Below are positions 31,744 through 39,165 of a stretch of 64,000 bases of DNA, piece by piece. Under the pieces are notes generated by a model. That model was not told the origin of the DNA and searched no databases. It saw nothing but the letters and a program-made list of their open reading frames with translations. This DNA is from a virus. Numbering within the stretch: the first letter of the stretch is position 1; every line of letters begins with the position of its first letter. The stretch covers positions 1 through 64,000 of IMG/VR virus record IMGVR_UViG_3300034105_003474. One strand, written 5' to 3'. Position numbers and translations under genes: made by a program.

Positions 31744-32079
31744 TTAGTTTTCTAGTGTGACTGTTGTGTCTTTTACGAATGTTGCCCACGCTGAAGTGAA
31801 CTCGTCGCCGTGTTTCGCAAACCCTACGATCTCGCCTTGCGGTTCACGCTCAACAATATGGATGAGTTGCGCCATGCGTGCTGTTGCTTCGGAAAGAACT
31901 TCGTATTCTTCTTCCCAAACATTTGCCACATAGTCGCCCCAAATCAAAACGAACTTGTTGAACATTTCGCTTTCAGGTTCTGTTTCAATGATGAACATTT
32001 CCGAGATGTCTGTACGCAACTCAAATATCACATTTGAGTTTTTGTAATCTTCTATGATCCCTTGTTTTAGTAATGACAT
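31744..32079 (-). CDS. Hypothetical phage protein
   Basis: 111 aa from ATG 32079, with CAAGGAGCAAGAA upstream; an upstream in-frame extension has no ribosome site. Acidic: 'LKQGIIEDYKNSNVIFELRTDISEMFIIETEP', 'LIHIVEREPQGEIVGFAKHGDEF'. No family recognised. It is served by the TGTTACACCC-box promoter at 32129-32150. Confidence 0.57.
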   Translation of the reverse strand: MSLLKQGIIEDYKNSNVIFELRTDISEMFIIETEPESEMFNKFVLIWGDYVANVWEEEYEVLSEATARMAQLIHIVEREPQGEIVGFAKHGDEFTSAWATFVKDTTVTLEN

Positions 32080-32128
32080 TTCTTGCTCCTTGTTTAGTAG
32101 GTTTAGTTTCGGGTTTCCCCTTCCCCAA

Positions 32129-32150
32129 ATAGTAGGGGAAGGGTGTAACA
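32129..32150 (-). promoter_or_regulatory. TGTTACACCC-box promoter for the gene at 31744-32079
   Basis: On the minus strand TGTTACACCC (32141-32150), six bases, then TACTAT (32129-32134). The six bases plus -10 lie in a CCCTTCCCC/GGGGAAGGG inverted repeat (32117-32142). Confidence 0.65.
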
Positions 32151-32156
32151 CGGTTA

Positions 32157-32753
32157 TTAGAACGCCTGTACCAAAACTTTGGTAATTTCGTCTAGTTCGC
32201 CAACGACCTTCTCATACTGTGCGTCATAGTCGTCGTCGTCGCCACTCATGCTTGGGTACTCGCACTCAATGTTATTGAGAAGTACGCCTGCCTTGATCGC
32301 TGATCCACCCATGAAACCCATCCCACCTTCTTCGTAGGTGAGAATGAAGTTCAATGTTGGGAACTCCCTAGACACATTGACTATGCCCTGAATGATCGGA
32401 GACCACGCAGACATGAACACAACATCTAATAGACCTGCCTCGTAGGTGTTGATTACGCCTTCGTAGTCAGACCACTTAGAACCGTAGTTCGCACAATTCC
32501 AATCGTACCAATCCTTATATCCGAACTTTGCGATATTCGCTTCGTTCTGTTGTTCCATTGTCTTTTGCTTGTCGCTTTCACCGAAAGAACCTTTAGGTGT
32601 GTTCTGTAGTTCTTCGGGTGTTGGGAGAAGATTGTCAAGAATACGAAACTGTTCGTAATCTTTCATCTCACCTTTTGTGATTGCGTCATGAAAACGCATC
32701 ACTTCTTTGTCGTCTCCTGTTACTTGGAGATAGTTGCTACATAGGTTTGGCAT
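32157..32753 (-). CDS. YubB/Api92-like protein
   Basis: 198 aa. 'MPNLCSNYLQVTGDDKEVMRFHDAI' and 'FRILDNLLPTPEELQNTPKG...W.DWNCANYGSKWSDYEG' match the 'MPNWC.N.L.VTG......F...P.P........W....WGTKW' pattern of YubB/Api92 plasmid and phage proteins with a ferredoxin-like fold. Function unknown. First gene of a leftward operon. Confidence 0.72.
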   Translation of the reverse strand: MPNLCSNYLQVTGDDKEVMRFHDAITKGEMKDYEQFRILDNLLPTPEELQNTPKGSFGESDKQKTMEQQNEANIAKFGYKDWYDWNCANYGSKWSDYEGVINTYEAGLLDVVFMSAWSPIIQGIVNVSREFPTLNFILTYEEGGMGFMGGSAIKAGVLLNNIECEYPSMSGDDDDYDAQYEKVVGELDEITKVLVQAF

Positions 32754-32796
32754 TTCTTTGCTCCTTGATTTAGTAGGTTTAGTTGCTTGCCCAATC

Positions 32797-32818
32797 AGTA
32801 TGCCTCATGGGTGTAACA
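32797..32818 (-). promoter_or_regulatory. TGTTACACCC-box promoter for the gene at 32157-32753
   Basis: TGTTACACCC (32809-32818), six bases, CATACT (32797-32802) on the minus strand. It lies downstream of a second, sigma-70-type promoter at 32859-32887. Confidence 0.6.
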
Positions 32819-32858
32819 CGGTTATTTTTTAGTAGGTGTATTTGTTTTGTTATTCATA

Positions 32859-32887
32859 AATATATCGGATCAGAAACCATTTGTCAA
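32859..32887 (-). promoter_or_regulatory. Strong sigma-70-type promoter, leftward
   Basis: TTGACA (complement of 32882-32887), 17-bp spacer, TATATT (complement of 32859-32864). It drives the long minus-strand operon that runs to 28964. Confidence 0.75.
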
Positions 32888-32950
32888 GTCTTTCGTAAAA
32901 CTTATCCGTATAAATCTAAACGATCTTGCTTTGAGGTTGGGTGAGCATCT

Positions 32951-32973
32951 GTATCCGCCACCGTTCAGGTTGG
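32951..32973 (+). repeat. CCGCCACCGT intergenic element, copy 5
   Basis: GTATCCGCCACCGTTCAGGT then TGG. It is followed on the right by AGCCCCGC (33024), AGTCCCGC (33052) and GCGGGACT (33069). Confidence 0.8.
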
Positions 32974-33117
32974 TAACAAACAAATGATGCTAAATAACAA
33001 CCGTTGCAAACTAGACAGCCCCGCATCTAACCCTGCACCCGCAACAGTCCCGCGATACACGCGAGAGCGCGGGACTACTGTCTGCGAACACCCGTTTGGT
33101 CTACTAATGTCGGGACT

Positions 33118-33504
33118 ATGAGAACTTCACGAACAGACAGATGGCAATACCGTTTCAATGCGCTTCAGCAATACACGAACAGGGCAGGTAGTTCACTTGT
33201 TCCTGCGACCCACATTGAAGTTTATGAGGGGAAGAATGTTGCTGTTGGTGCTTGGGTTGCGTACAACCGTCAGCAGTACAGAATGGGTACATTGCCTGAC
33301 GCACGCAAGCAAGCGTTAGAGACTCTCGCAGGTTGGCATTGGGAGAAACAGAAACCTGGCAGACGCTATGACATTCGCCGTGACGCAGACATTCTTTCAC
33401 GCCACGCAGGTGGAGAGCGAGTAGGTTTGCTCGCAGAACAATTCAATCTCTCTCGTCAACGAGTTCATCAGATCATCAAGAAGAAGTCAATCCCAAATGT
33501 CTAA
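33118..33504 (+). CDS. Helicase-associated-domain protein with HTH
   Basis: 128 aa. 'RWQYRFNALQQYTNRAGSSLVPATHIEVYEGKNVAVGAWVAYNRQQYRMGTLPDARKQALETLAGWHW' is a helicase-associated (HA) repeat, a helical DNA-binding domain; 'DADILSRHAGGERVGLLAEQFNLSRQRVHQIIKKK' is a helix-turn-helix. A probable DNA-binding regulator or replication protein. It begins after GTCGGGACT-ATG and starts the rightward pair here. TGCGAACACCC lies upstream at 33083. Confidence 0.7.
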   Translation: MRTSRTDRWQYRFNALQQYTNRAGSSLVPATHIEVYEGKNVAVGAWVAYNRQQYRMGTLPDARKQALETLAGWHWEKQKPGRRYDIRRDADILSRHAGGERVGLLAEQFNLSRQRVHQIIKKKSIPNV

Positions 33505-33853
33505 CTTTCGTAGCGGAGATAACAACGGTAGAGACGCTTGGAAGAAGATGAGCGAGTGGTCTCACAGTGTCCCTGACGACGAACTCAACGAACTATTCAT
33601 AGACCAAGATGAATGGGACGAGTGGGGAGACGCTGATCTATTGCCACCACTAACACGAGGAAAAAAGATGCAAAAGTTTATTGCAGGTTTATTCGGTCTC
33701 GCAATGATCGGAACAATTTTTTCTGTATCCACATACCAACTTGCAAAAGTGTTTGGTGTAGATAACTTCACTTTCCGAGACGCTGTTGTTGTGACTGTGT
33801 GCTTATCTTTGATTCGTTACACGGACGCAGGAGTGATGAAACAGATCCGATAA
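33497..33853 (+). CDS. Membrane protein, two-TM
   Basis: 118 aa. N-terminal ~55 residues are acidic and cytoplasmic-looking (DDELNELFIDQDEWDEWGDAD), then two hydrophobic stretches (FIAGLFGLAMIGTIFSV and DAVVVTVCLSLIRY). No family recognised. It overlaps the HA-domain gene by 8 bp. Confidence 0.6.
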   Translation: MSNFRSGDNNGRDAWKKMSEWSHSVPDDELNELFIDQDEWDEWGDADLLPPLTRGKKMQKFIAGLFGLAMIGTIFSVSTYQLAKVFGVDNFTFRDAVVVTVCLSLIRYTDAGVMKQIR

Positions 33854-33861
33854 ACACAACA

Positions 33862-33885
33862 GGACGCACCCTTGCGAGTGCGCCC
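33862..33885. terminator. Bidirectional terminator-like hairpin
   Basis: GGACGCAC...GTGCGCCC hairpin with a 7-8 nt loop (CCTTGCGA), between the end of the rightward pair and the convergent VWA gene. T-run not strong. Confidence 0.45.
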
Positions 33886-33985
33886 TGAGCGGAGAAACAG
33901 AAAGGTGAAAGGAGAAGTCCTTTCTATCTCTCTAGCGAACAGAATAACATATGAGTTATATGTCAATTCTGAAGCGGGTTGGGAG

Positions 33986-35482
33986 TTACCCCAACCGCTT
34001 TCCGTTTAGTTGTTGATAGGTCTGTTGCCACATTCTTGGATACCAACGCTGTGGTTTTTTACCAACCGATAGTTGCTTCAAGAGTGCAAGTCCGTCTTTC
34101 ACATTGTGTGCCATAAACACTTTGTGCTTCAAGACTTCTTTTATGCAGTCCATTGCAAGAATGTCGTGGTATCCACCGTACGCACCTGCTGTTCCAAGTC
34201 CGTGAACCTGACCGTCAGTAATCCACACGATCGGAGTTGACGAACGCTTACGCTGTTTGATTGCCCAACGAATTGCTTCGCCGTCAACACCGTTCCCACC
34301 ATTTCGTTCAGGAAGTTTGTCAACCATTTTTCCGTCTTTCGCAAGAACGAGAAGGTTTGGTTTGACATTGCTTCGGTCTGCCGAATACACCGCAACCGTG
34401 CAACCAGGACTTGCAACAGTGAGATCAAGAATGTCTTTATTGTTTAGAGACATTGAACCCGAACCGTCAATCAAGACGATACCGCCGTTGCCTTTCTTGT
34501 ATCGGTCAAACACTCGCTTCTCGGGGTCAACTAATGCGTTGCCGATTCTGCGTGGGTTACGACCAATGTTGCTTGCTGTGCGCTTGCGACCGAGACCGCC
34601 GTGTGCTTTGCGTGTAAGTGGAAGAGTACCAACAATAAGTTTTCCCCAAGTCGGTACTGCACCACTGCTTCTGCGTGAAGGTTCAGTCGGTTTTACTTTC
34701 TTTGGGTCTGCTTTCGGTTGCTGTGGTTTATCCGTTGCACCGTTGCCATTCTTGGTATCTTTCTTTGCGTTGCCTTCTTGCTTCGCTTCGTTCTCTTGCT
34801 TCGCTTCGCTTTCACCGTCTTCGTTTTCGTTTTCGTCAACAGGTGGATTTGCCAAACGGTCAATCCATTCTGCGATTCGCTCTGTGTGTGCGAACCCCAT
34901 TGGTGCGAGACCTGTGCGCTCATCTACTTCGGTTGAACCGAGAGTGCCTGTCTTGTGTGCCTTGACAAACTCCTTCTCCACTGCTTTCACAATGTCTCGG
35001 AGTGTTGTTCCCCATGCACGATTTACTCTGCGTACACCTGTGAGGAAGTCTTTGCCACCACCGCAAACCGAATAACCGACTGCTGTGTAAACCGCACTCG
35101 TCCAATCGCCTTGCTCTGCGACACGCATACCTGTAGTGAGTTCGCTTCCGTCTGCCAACAGATCAACATCAAATCCTGCTTTCTTGATAAGAAAGTTCAC
35201 ACGAACTTCCTCAACAACGATCAGTGCGTTCTCTGTTGCGATCTTGCGTTCAATCCACTTCGGGAAGTCGTCTGCGGGTGAGAACCGTGCGTGTGCCATT
35301 TCATGCGCACGAATTACACGATCAACTTGTTCGTCACCAACAGGAACAACCATGTGTTTTGTAACAACATTGGTCATTGGTTTGCCACGAACAGGTGCGC
35401 AAGTATCTACTTGCCATGCGCCCGAGTCTTTATCTTTGCGCCCCAACATTTCGGGGAGTGGTCTAATTTCTGTCTTTTGCAT
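33986..35482 (-). CDS. CobT-like protein: HExxH metalloprotease-like domain plus C-terminal VWA domain
   Basis: 498 aa. An H60-E-M-A-H64 motif (RAHEMAHARF) followed by 'ENALIVVEEVRVNFL' (possible third ligand at E91/E92) looks like a zincin or the VWA-linked metal-site region of CobT/NorD proteins. Residues ~215-275 are a charged low-complexity linker. The C-terminal VWA domain (~325-498) has the MIDAS motif DGSGS (339-343; VLIDGSGSMS) and 'TPIVWITDGQVHG'. Partner of the AAA+ ATPase encoded next upstream on the same operon. CobT belongs to cobaltochelatase, but no CobN is present, so the role here is probably different. Confidence 0.78.
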   Translation of the reverse strand: MQKTEIRPLPEMLGRKDKDSGAWQVDTCAPVRGKPMTNVVTKHMVVPVGDEQVDRVIRAHEMAHARFSPADDFPKWIERKIATENALIVVEEVRVNFLIKKAGFDVDLLADGSELTTGMRVAEQGDWTSAVYTAVGYSVCGGGKDFLTGVRRVNRAWGTTLRDIVKAVEKEFVKAHKTGTLGSTEVDERTGLAPMGFAHTERIAEWIDRLANPPVDENENEDGESEAKQENEAKQEGNAKKDTKNGNGATDKPQQPKADPKKVKPTEPSRRSSGAVPTWGKLIVGTLPLTRKAHGGLGRKRTASNIGRNPRRIGNALVDPEKRVFDRYKKGNGGIVLIDGSGSMSLNNKDILDLTVASPGCTVAVYSADRSNVKPNLLVLAKDGKMVDKLPERNGGNGVDGEAIRWAIKQRKRSSTPIVWITDGQVHGLGTAGAYGGYHDILAMDCIKEVLKHKVFMAHNVKDGLALLKQLSVGKKPQRWYPRMWQQTYQQLNGKRLG

Positions 35483-35542
35483 ATTTCCAACTTTCGTTTC
35501 TAGGTTTATGTCTCTTGCTTAGGGAGACTTGCTTACACCCCC

Positions 35543-35564
35543 ACCTTACGGCAGGGGTGTCGCA
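35543..35564 (-). promoter_or_regulatory. TGTTACACCC-box-like promoter for the VWA gene
   Basis: TGCGACACCC (35555-35564), six bases, TAAGGT (35543-35548) on the minus strand. A weaker box match than most, but with identical spacing. ACACCC (35535-35540) is inverted relative to it. Confidence 0.55.
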
Positions 35565-35571
35565 GGGTTAT

Positions 35572-36315
35572 TTAGACCGCAACCTTGTTGATTGCGATTG
35601 CGTCTAGGACGCTTTCCGCTTGCTTTCCGAACACCATTCGTGCCGAGTCTGCGTCACCAAGTGTCTTGCGTAGGTGGTCAAACGCATAGAAGGTGCGGAG
35701 TGAGATTCTGCGCTCACCTGCGTCTGCCATGCGAACCGCATACTCACGCAAGTCTGCGGACAATGCCAACAGTGCGTCAGGATGTGGTTGGTTGATACGG
35801 ATTGCTACAGGGAAACGATCTTTCAACGCTTCAGGTAGTTCTTCCATTGTCTCAATGTTGGTGGTCATAACAACACTGAACCCGTCTTTTGGTGTGATCG
35901 TCCGACCGTTGTCAGGTGATTCCCACTTTGCTGATTCAGGTGAGTCAGTGAATGCGAGGAGTGTTGCGAACACATCTGCGCCTGCTTTGTCAATCTCGTC
36001 AATTACGAGACGACCGCCACGCAAACCGTCACCCTTCCACGCTGATACTGCTTTGCCGTCTGTCCAAGACCAACCGCCTTCGCCGTTCATCTTGTAGTGA
36101 CCTTCTACTTGCGCATTGGACATGTCCTCTGTGCAGATCAAACGCCACGCACCTGCGGTAATGTCACCGTAGTTGAGACCTGCGAAAGTCTTACCTGTTC
36201 CTGGGGGACCGAATAAGATCAAACGGTCAATGCCTGCGTTGAGTGCGTTCTCAACATCTTTCCAACACTGTGGAAGATCGTTGCGCACCTTTCCTTCTAG
36301 AACTTGCTGTGTCAT
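35572..36315 (-). CDS. MoxR/CobS-like AAA+ ATPase
   Basis: 247 aa. Walker A GPPGTGKT (36-43), Walker B 'GRLVIDEIDKA' (103-111), sensor-1 'VVMTTNIE' and arginine finger R167 (ALKDRFPVAIRI). This is the compact MoxR clade of AAA+ proteins, whose members remodel VWA-containing partners. The neighbouring gene supplies such a partner. CobS-like genes are frequent in T4-like cyanophages; their target in phages is unknown. Confidence 0.85.
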   Translation of the reverse strand: MTQQVLEGKVRNDLPQCWKDVENALNAGIDRLILFGPPGTGKTFAGLNYGDITAGAWRLICTEDMSNAQVEGHYKMNGEGGWSWTDGKAVSAWKGDGLRGGRLVIDEIDKAGADVFATLLAFTDSPESAKWESPDNGRTITPKDGFSVVMTTNIETMEELPEALKDRFPVAIRINQPHPDALLALSADLREYAVRMADAGERRISLRTFYAFDHLRKTLGDADSARMVFGKQAESVLDAIAINKVAV

Positions 36316-36413
36316 TTTTCTTTCCTTCTCCGAACTCTGTTCGGTCTAATTGTTTATGTCTATTTGTATTACGCACACACTCGCTGAATGTGTGACTTCC
36401 TTGTACACCCACC

Positions 36414-36435
36414 ACATTACATGGTGGGTGTAACA
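36414..36435 (-). promoter_or_regulatory. TGTTACACCC-box promoter for the AAA+ gene
   Basis: TGTTACACCC (36426-36435), six bases, TAATGT (36414-36419) on the minus strand. The box is one arm of an inverted repeat, ACACCCACCA / TGGTGGGTGT (36404-36431). Confidence 0.65.
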
Positions 36436-36444
36436 CGGTTTGAG

Positions 36445-36852
36445 TTACGCCACCTGCGCTTCTGCGTTGGTGTTGCTCTCGGTCTTTGCGCCTTTGAGTT
36501 CCGTTACACGGATTTGCTCGTATGCGGTGATCGTGGTTACTGCTTGTGCGACATCTGCCTTGATTACACCAACTTCTACTGCGGACTTGAACTTCTTTCC
36601 GTCCACTGCTGATTTGGTGACAGTCTTGAACACCTTGTCGGAAACAAGATCTTTCAACATTTCAACGCTGTAGGAAGGACGCTCGCCCTTGACTACTGCC
36701 ACTTTGATTCCGTCAACCACTGCGTAGTCAACGCCTTCTTTTGCGAGTTCCAACTTGAAACTTGCTTCTGCCTGTGCGAGTTCTTGCTGTGCGATCTCTA
36801 GTGCTTCACGCTTCGCAAGTACTGCTTTTGCTGTTGAGGTTGTTAGTGCCAT
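36445..36852 (-). CDS. Hypothetical partner of the AAA+/VWA pair
   Basis: 135 aa. A coiled-coil N-terminus (KAVLAKREALEIAQQELAQAEASFKLELAKEGVDYAVV) is followed by 'GIKVAVVKGERPSYSVEMLKDLVSDKVFKTVTK' and a helical tail. Genes of this type commonly precede MoxR-like genes in actinophages. It may be a substrate or adaptor for the AAA+ machine. Confidence 0.6.
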   Translation of the reverse strand: MALTTSTAKAVLAKREALEIAQQELAQAEASFKLELAKEGVDYAVVDGIKVAVVKGERPSYSVEMLKDLVSDKVFKTVTKSAVDGKKFKSAVEVGVIKADVAQAVTTITAYEQIRVTELKGAKTESNTNAEAQVA

Positions 36853-36904
36853 TTCTATTTCCTTCTTTCGTTTAGTTGTTTAGGTTTATTTGCTTCTTGC
36901 CACC

Positions 36905-36926
36905 ACTGTATATCAGGGGTGTAACA
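36905..36926 (-). promoter_or_regulatory. TGTTACACCC-box promoter for the gene at 36445-36852
   Basis: TGTTACACCC (36917-36926), six bases, TACAGT (36905-36910) on the minus strand. A sigma-70-type promoter lies 36 bp further upstream (36962-36990). Confidence 0.65.
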
Positions 36927-36961
36927 CGGTTATTCGTACTGACTTTCTATCTATGATAGAT

Positions 36962-36990
36962 AGTCTAGTACCTGTTTTTGGACTTGTCAA
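36962..36990 (-). promoter_or_regulatory. Sigma-70-type promoter for the AAA+/VWA operon
   Basis: TTGACA (complement of 36985-36990), 17-bp spacer, TAGACT (complement of 36962-36967). The minus-strand sequence also holds an ATCTATCATAGAT palindrome just downstream, a possible operator. Confidence 0.72.
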
Positions 36991-36993
36991 GTC

Positions 36994-37245
36994 TTATGCG
37001 AGAAACCTCGCAATCCCTGCGTCCGTAAGGTCGTCCCCGATCTGACGCTTTGCGTCTAGGTCGTTCAGGTACTCGCTGACGATCTCGCAGATGTCGTCAC
37101 ATTGGTTCTGAATCGCTTCGTGACGCTCACGCTCGTCTGCGTCCTCTAAAGGGTTCATCACGACCGCATACGACCTGAACGCCTGTGCGAACAACGCTTG
37201 CTCAATGCGTTCTAGTTGTGCTTCTGTGAATGTTGTGATCTTCAT
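36994..37245 (-). CDS. Hypothetical phage protein
   Basis: 83 aa from ATG 37245 with AAGGAGCAAGC upstream; the much longer reading frame from 37539 runs through a CCGCCACCGT element and GC-rich hairpins and is rejected. 'MKITTFTEAQLERIEQALFAQAFRSYAVVMNP' and 'DICEIVSEYL'. The gene's C-terminal half ends next to the sigma-70 promoter. No family recognised. Confidence 0.6.
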   Translation of the reverse strand: MKITTFTEAQLERIEQALFAQAFRSYAVVMNPLEDADERERHEAIQNQCDDICEIVSEYLNDLDAKRQIGDDLTDAGIARFLA

Positions 37246-37355
37246 TGCTTGCTCCTTGTTTGTTGGTGTACCTGTAATACGCACAGTGACACGGAATGTG
37301 TGACAATCTTTTTTGGACAGAGTCCAAAATAGGTTGTGGATAATTCGTTGAGGTT

Positions 37356-37379
37356 TATATACGCCACCGTTCAAGTTGG
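37356..37379 (+). repeat. CCGCCACCGT intergenic element, copy 6
   Basis: TATATACGCCACCGTTCAAG then TTGG. A TGTGGATAA DnaA-like box lies 13 bp to its left (37335-37343). It is followed on the right by AGCCCCGC (37422, 37452) and GCGGGACT (37482). Confidence 0.8.
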
Positions 37380-37574
37380 TAGATGGTTGAAGGATCGCCG
37401 ATCCCCGTGCGCCTGCGCCCGAGAGCCCCGCGCTACAAGCATCTTCTCGGACAGCCCCGCGCCACATCTTTGGTGGCGGGACTACGACGAACTTTTCATC
37501 AAACTTTATACACGCTTGCGCTTTGGTGAGGAGATGCACACTCAGTTTATTCGCTTAGGTTTATACGAGTACTT

Positions 37575-37596
37575 TGTAACACCCATTTATTATTCT
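37575..37596 (+). promoter_or_regulatory. TGTTACACCC-box promoter, rightward, leaderless
   Basis: On the plus strand TGTAACACCC (37575-37584), six bases, TATTCT (37591-37596), and then ATG 37603 after only six more bases. It independently supports both the box-promoter model and the start of the GNAT gene. Confidence 0.65.
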
Positions 37597-37602
37597 GTAT
37601 TT

Positions 37603-37908
37603 ATGACTTACATATTTGAGGAGTGTGAGGCGCAAGTGCGACTTCACCATAACGGCGAGTGGGTGGGATATGTCTCATATGACATTGACCTCATGGAAAC
37701 CGATTACATCACTATTGGTTGGGTCAAATCATTCATTGAAGGCAAGGGATATGCACGGATACTTATGGAGTGGTTGTACAACCGATACCCCGAACACACG
37801 ATTGATTGGGGAGAATGTTTGCACCCTGCGTCATTGGCGTTAGCAGAGGACTTCTACTCTCGGTACTACGACCGTACGGCATATTTAGAACCTATGGAAA
37901 TATCTTAG
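37603..37908 (+). CDS. GNAT-family acetyltransferase-like protein
   Basis: 101 aa from ATG 37603, fixed by the box promoter. 'AQVRLHHNGEWVGYVSYDIDLMETDYITIGWVKSFIEGKGYARILMEWLYNRYP' contains a G-K-G-Y-A-type acetyl-CoA loop and 'LHPASLALAEDFYSRY' a terminal helix. It may acetylate a host or phage small molecule or protein; specificity unknown. Confidence 0.65.
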   Translation: MTYIFEECEAQVRLHHNGEWVGYVSYDIDLMETDYITIGWVKSFIEGKGYARILMEWLYNRYPEHTIDWGECLHPASLALAEDFYSRYYDRTAYLEPMEIS

Positions 37909-37988
37909 AAACATCATCACACTTTATATGACTGTGTGCGTTATATGTGTGTAGGCAACAACGCCTACCAAACAGTTAGGAGACGCAG

Positions 37989-38132
37989 TTGGAAATCAAC
38001 TACGGAGCAATAAAAGAAATGACCCGTGCGTTGAAGCAAGAAATTGCACAAAATGGGATAAACGAAAACAATGCACAATGGGTTCACGAACTCAGAGTTG
38101 CGATTGAACTTCGTGAAAGCGGTGTCTACTAA
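37989..38132 (+). CDS. Small hypothetical protein
   Basis: 47 aa from TTG 37989, TTAGGAGACGCAG upstream. 'MEINYGAIKEMTRALKQEIA' and 'WVHELRVAIELRESGVY', a helix pair. It is followed within 13 bp by a strong terminator, which supports a real gene. Function unknown. Confidence 0.6.
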   Translation: MEINYGAIKEMTRALKQEIAQNGINENNAQWVHELRVAIELRESGVY

Positions 38133-38144
38133 CACCGCCAACAA

Positions 38145-38178
38145 GACCCCAACTCGGAAACGGGTTGGGGTTCTTTTT
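38145..38178 (+). terminator. Rho-independent terminator
   Basis: ACCCCAACTCG-GAAA-CGGGTTGGGGT followed by TTCTTTTTT: a stable GAAA-tetraloop stem with a T-run, rightward. Confidence 0.88.
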
Positions 38179-38227
38179 TGCCATAGCCCCGCGATCTGAT
38201 ACGCGACGCGGGACTGAAGCAAAAGAA

Positions 38228-38260
38228 AACCCGCAGAAGATGGTTGGTCTCCTGCGGGTT
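38228..38260 (-). terminator. Rho-independent terminator
   Basis: AACCCGCAG...CTGCGGGTT stem, followed on the minus strand by TTCTTTT. It ends the leftward operon whose last gene stops at 38277. Confidence 0.75.
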
Positions 38261-38276
38261 CTTGAAGTTTTGATTT

Positions 38277-38516
38277 TTAGTAGACCCCGAACGATATTCC
38301 GTCTGATGTCATTCCGAACAATGCGCCTGCGTCATTGCCCTCTGTGTCCTGCGAAGGGTAGAGGATTGTTCCGCTAGAGAGGACGAGAACCATAGGGATT
38401 TCCCGTTTCCGCCAACCTTCTTTGTTCATTTCTGCTTTTGTCATTGGACGGATGTCAATGATTGTTGATCCGATCATTGAGTCGTCTACGGTTTCTGCTT
38501 CGTATGTTTTACTCAT
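38277..38516 (-). CDS. Hypothetical phage protein
   Basis: 79 aa from ATG 38516 (AAAAGGACACACA upstream). 'DSMIGSTIIDIRPMTKAEMNKEGWR' and 'PMVLVLSSGTILYPSQDTEGNDAGALFG' match a small phage protein pattern ('I..vrpMt..E...eGW......vi.l..G..lypSqD.EGN.pG'). Function unknown. Confidence 0.68.
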   Translation of the reverse strand: MSKTYEAETVDDSMIGSTIIDIRPMTKAEMNKEGWRKREIPMVLVLSSGTILYPSQDTEGNDAGALFGMTSDGISFGVY

Positions 38517-38686
38517 TGTGTGTCCTTTTTCTTTCGTTGTAGTGATGTAGTGGAGACATACCACGCTCCTCCACCACCGAGTATGTATATGTATGCCGAA
38601 CTAGAGTCTTCTTCTGCGTATCCCCAAAACTCGCAATCACTTTCATTGCGGTATTTGACGATTTCGCCGATCTGATATTGCTTCAT
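38513..38686 (-). CDS. Small hypothetical protein
   Basis: 57 aa: 'MKQYQIGEIVKYRNESDCEF' and 'YAEEDSSSAYIYILGGGGAWYVS', probably a small beta-barrel. ATGA overlap with the next gene. SD-like AGAAAGGAC precedes the ATG. Confidence 0.55.
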   Translation of the reverse strand: MKQYQIGEIVKYRNESDCEFWGYAEEDSSSAYIYILGGGGAWYVSTTSLQRKKKDTQ

Positions 38687-38718
38687 CTATGTCCTTTCTG
38701 TGGTGAAGCGTCTCGCTG

Positions 38719-38970
38719 TTATGCGGACGCTATTACGGGTGATACGAGGTTTGCTAGTTCACGCTCTAACTCTGCACCTTCGCAGTTGTTCATGAGGTCA
38801 ATCAAATTATCTAACCATGTCGCAACTTTTGCAGGGAGTGGTGTTGTGTTGAGATAGTTGGTGTACTTGTTGAGTACGACATCTATTTCGTTTGCTAGTC
38901 CTGCTCCTTCAACATTGTTTGTGATGTCAAGGATTTCTATGACTAGGTTTAGGTAACTTTGCTTTGCCAT
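38719..38970 (-). CDS. Hypothetical helical protein
   Basis: 83 aa from ATG 38970, with GAAAGG upstream. Two similar halves are visible: 'LNLVIEILDITNNVEGAGLANEIDVVL' and 'WLDNLIDLMNNCEGAELERELANLV', an apparent internal repeat. No family recognised. Confidence 0.57.
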   Translation of the reverse strand: MAKQSYLNLVIEILDITNNVEGAGLANEIDVVLNKYTNYLNTTPLPAKVATWLDNLIDLMNNCEGAELERELANLVSPVIASA

Positions 38971-39002
38971 TTCTAGTGCCTTTCGTTTAGGTTTATACAA
39001 CT

Positions 39003-39024
39003 ACTTTACTGAAGCGGTGTAGCA
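39003..39024 (-). promoter_or_regulatory. TGTTACACCC-box-like promoter for the gene at 38719-38970
   Basis: TGCTACACCG (39015-39024), six bases, TAAAGT (39003-39008) on the minus strand; the TATAAACCTAAAC start-associated motif follows downstream (38983-38995). Confidence 0.55.
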
Positions 39025-39027
39025 GGG

Positions 39028-39165
39028 TTATCCCTGCCACCTAAAGTTGCGACACGCCTTCTTGTCGTTCTTTTTCCGCTTGTCCGCTATGCGCTGTGCC
39101 TTCAGGATGTTCCTATCTGCGAACGCCTGACGCTCCTCGGGTGTCCATGATGTATCTATTTTCAT
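39028..39165 (-). CDS. Small basic protein
   Basis: 45 aa: 'MKIDTSWTPEERQAFADRNI' then a highly basic end 'KRKKNDKKACRNFRWQG'. It overlaps the upstream zinc-ribbon gene (TAATG). Possible nucleic-acid binding. Confidence 0.5.
   Translation of the reverse strand: MKIDTSWTPEERQAFADRNILKAQRIADKRKKNDKKACRNFRWQG

Noticed and set aside
34257-36097. Long rightward ORFs (34257-35075, 35136-35522, 35693-36097) opposite the VWA and AAA+ genes
   Set aside because: Antisense shadows; the leftward frames carry complete Walker, MIDAS and HExxH motifs.
33986-36315. Cobaltochelatase (vitamin B12 synthesis) as the function of the AAA+/VWA pair
   Set aside because: No CobN-like large subunit or other B12 genes in the window, and the HExxH motif is unlike standard CobT.
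36994-37539. A long leftward ORF through element copy 6, reading 'NLNGGVY', and similar readings of other copies
   Set aside because: It crosses GC-rich hairpins and the repeat, while a strong SD and ATG at 37245 give a short gene. The NLNGG reading is a by-product of the conserved DNA element; some copies are in other frames.
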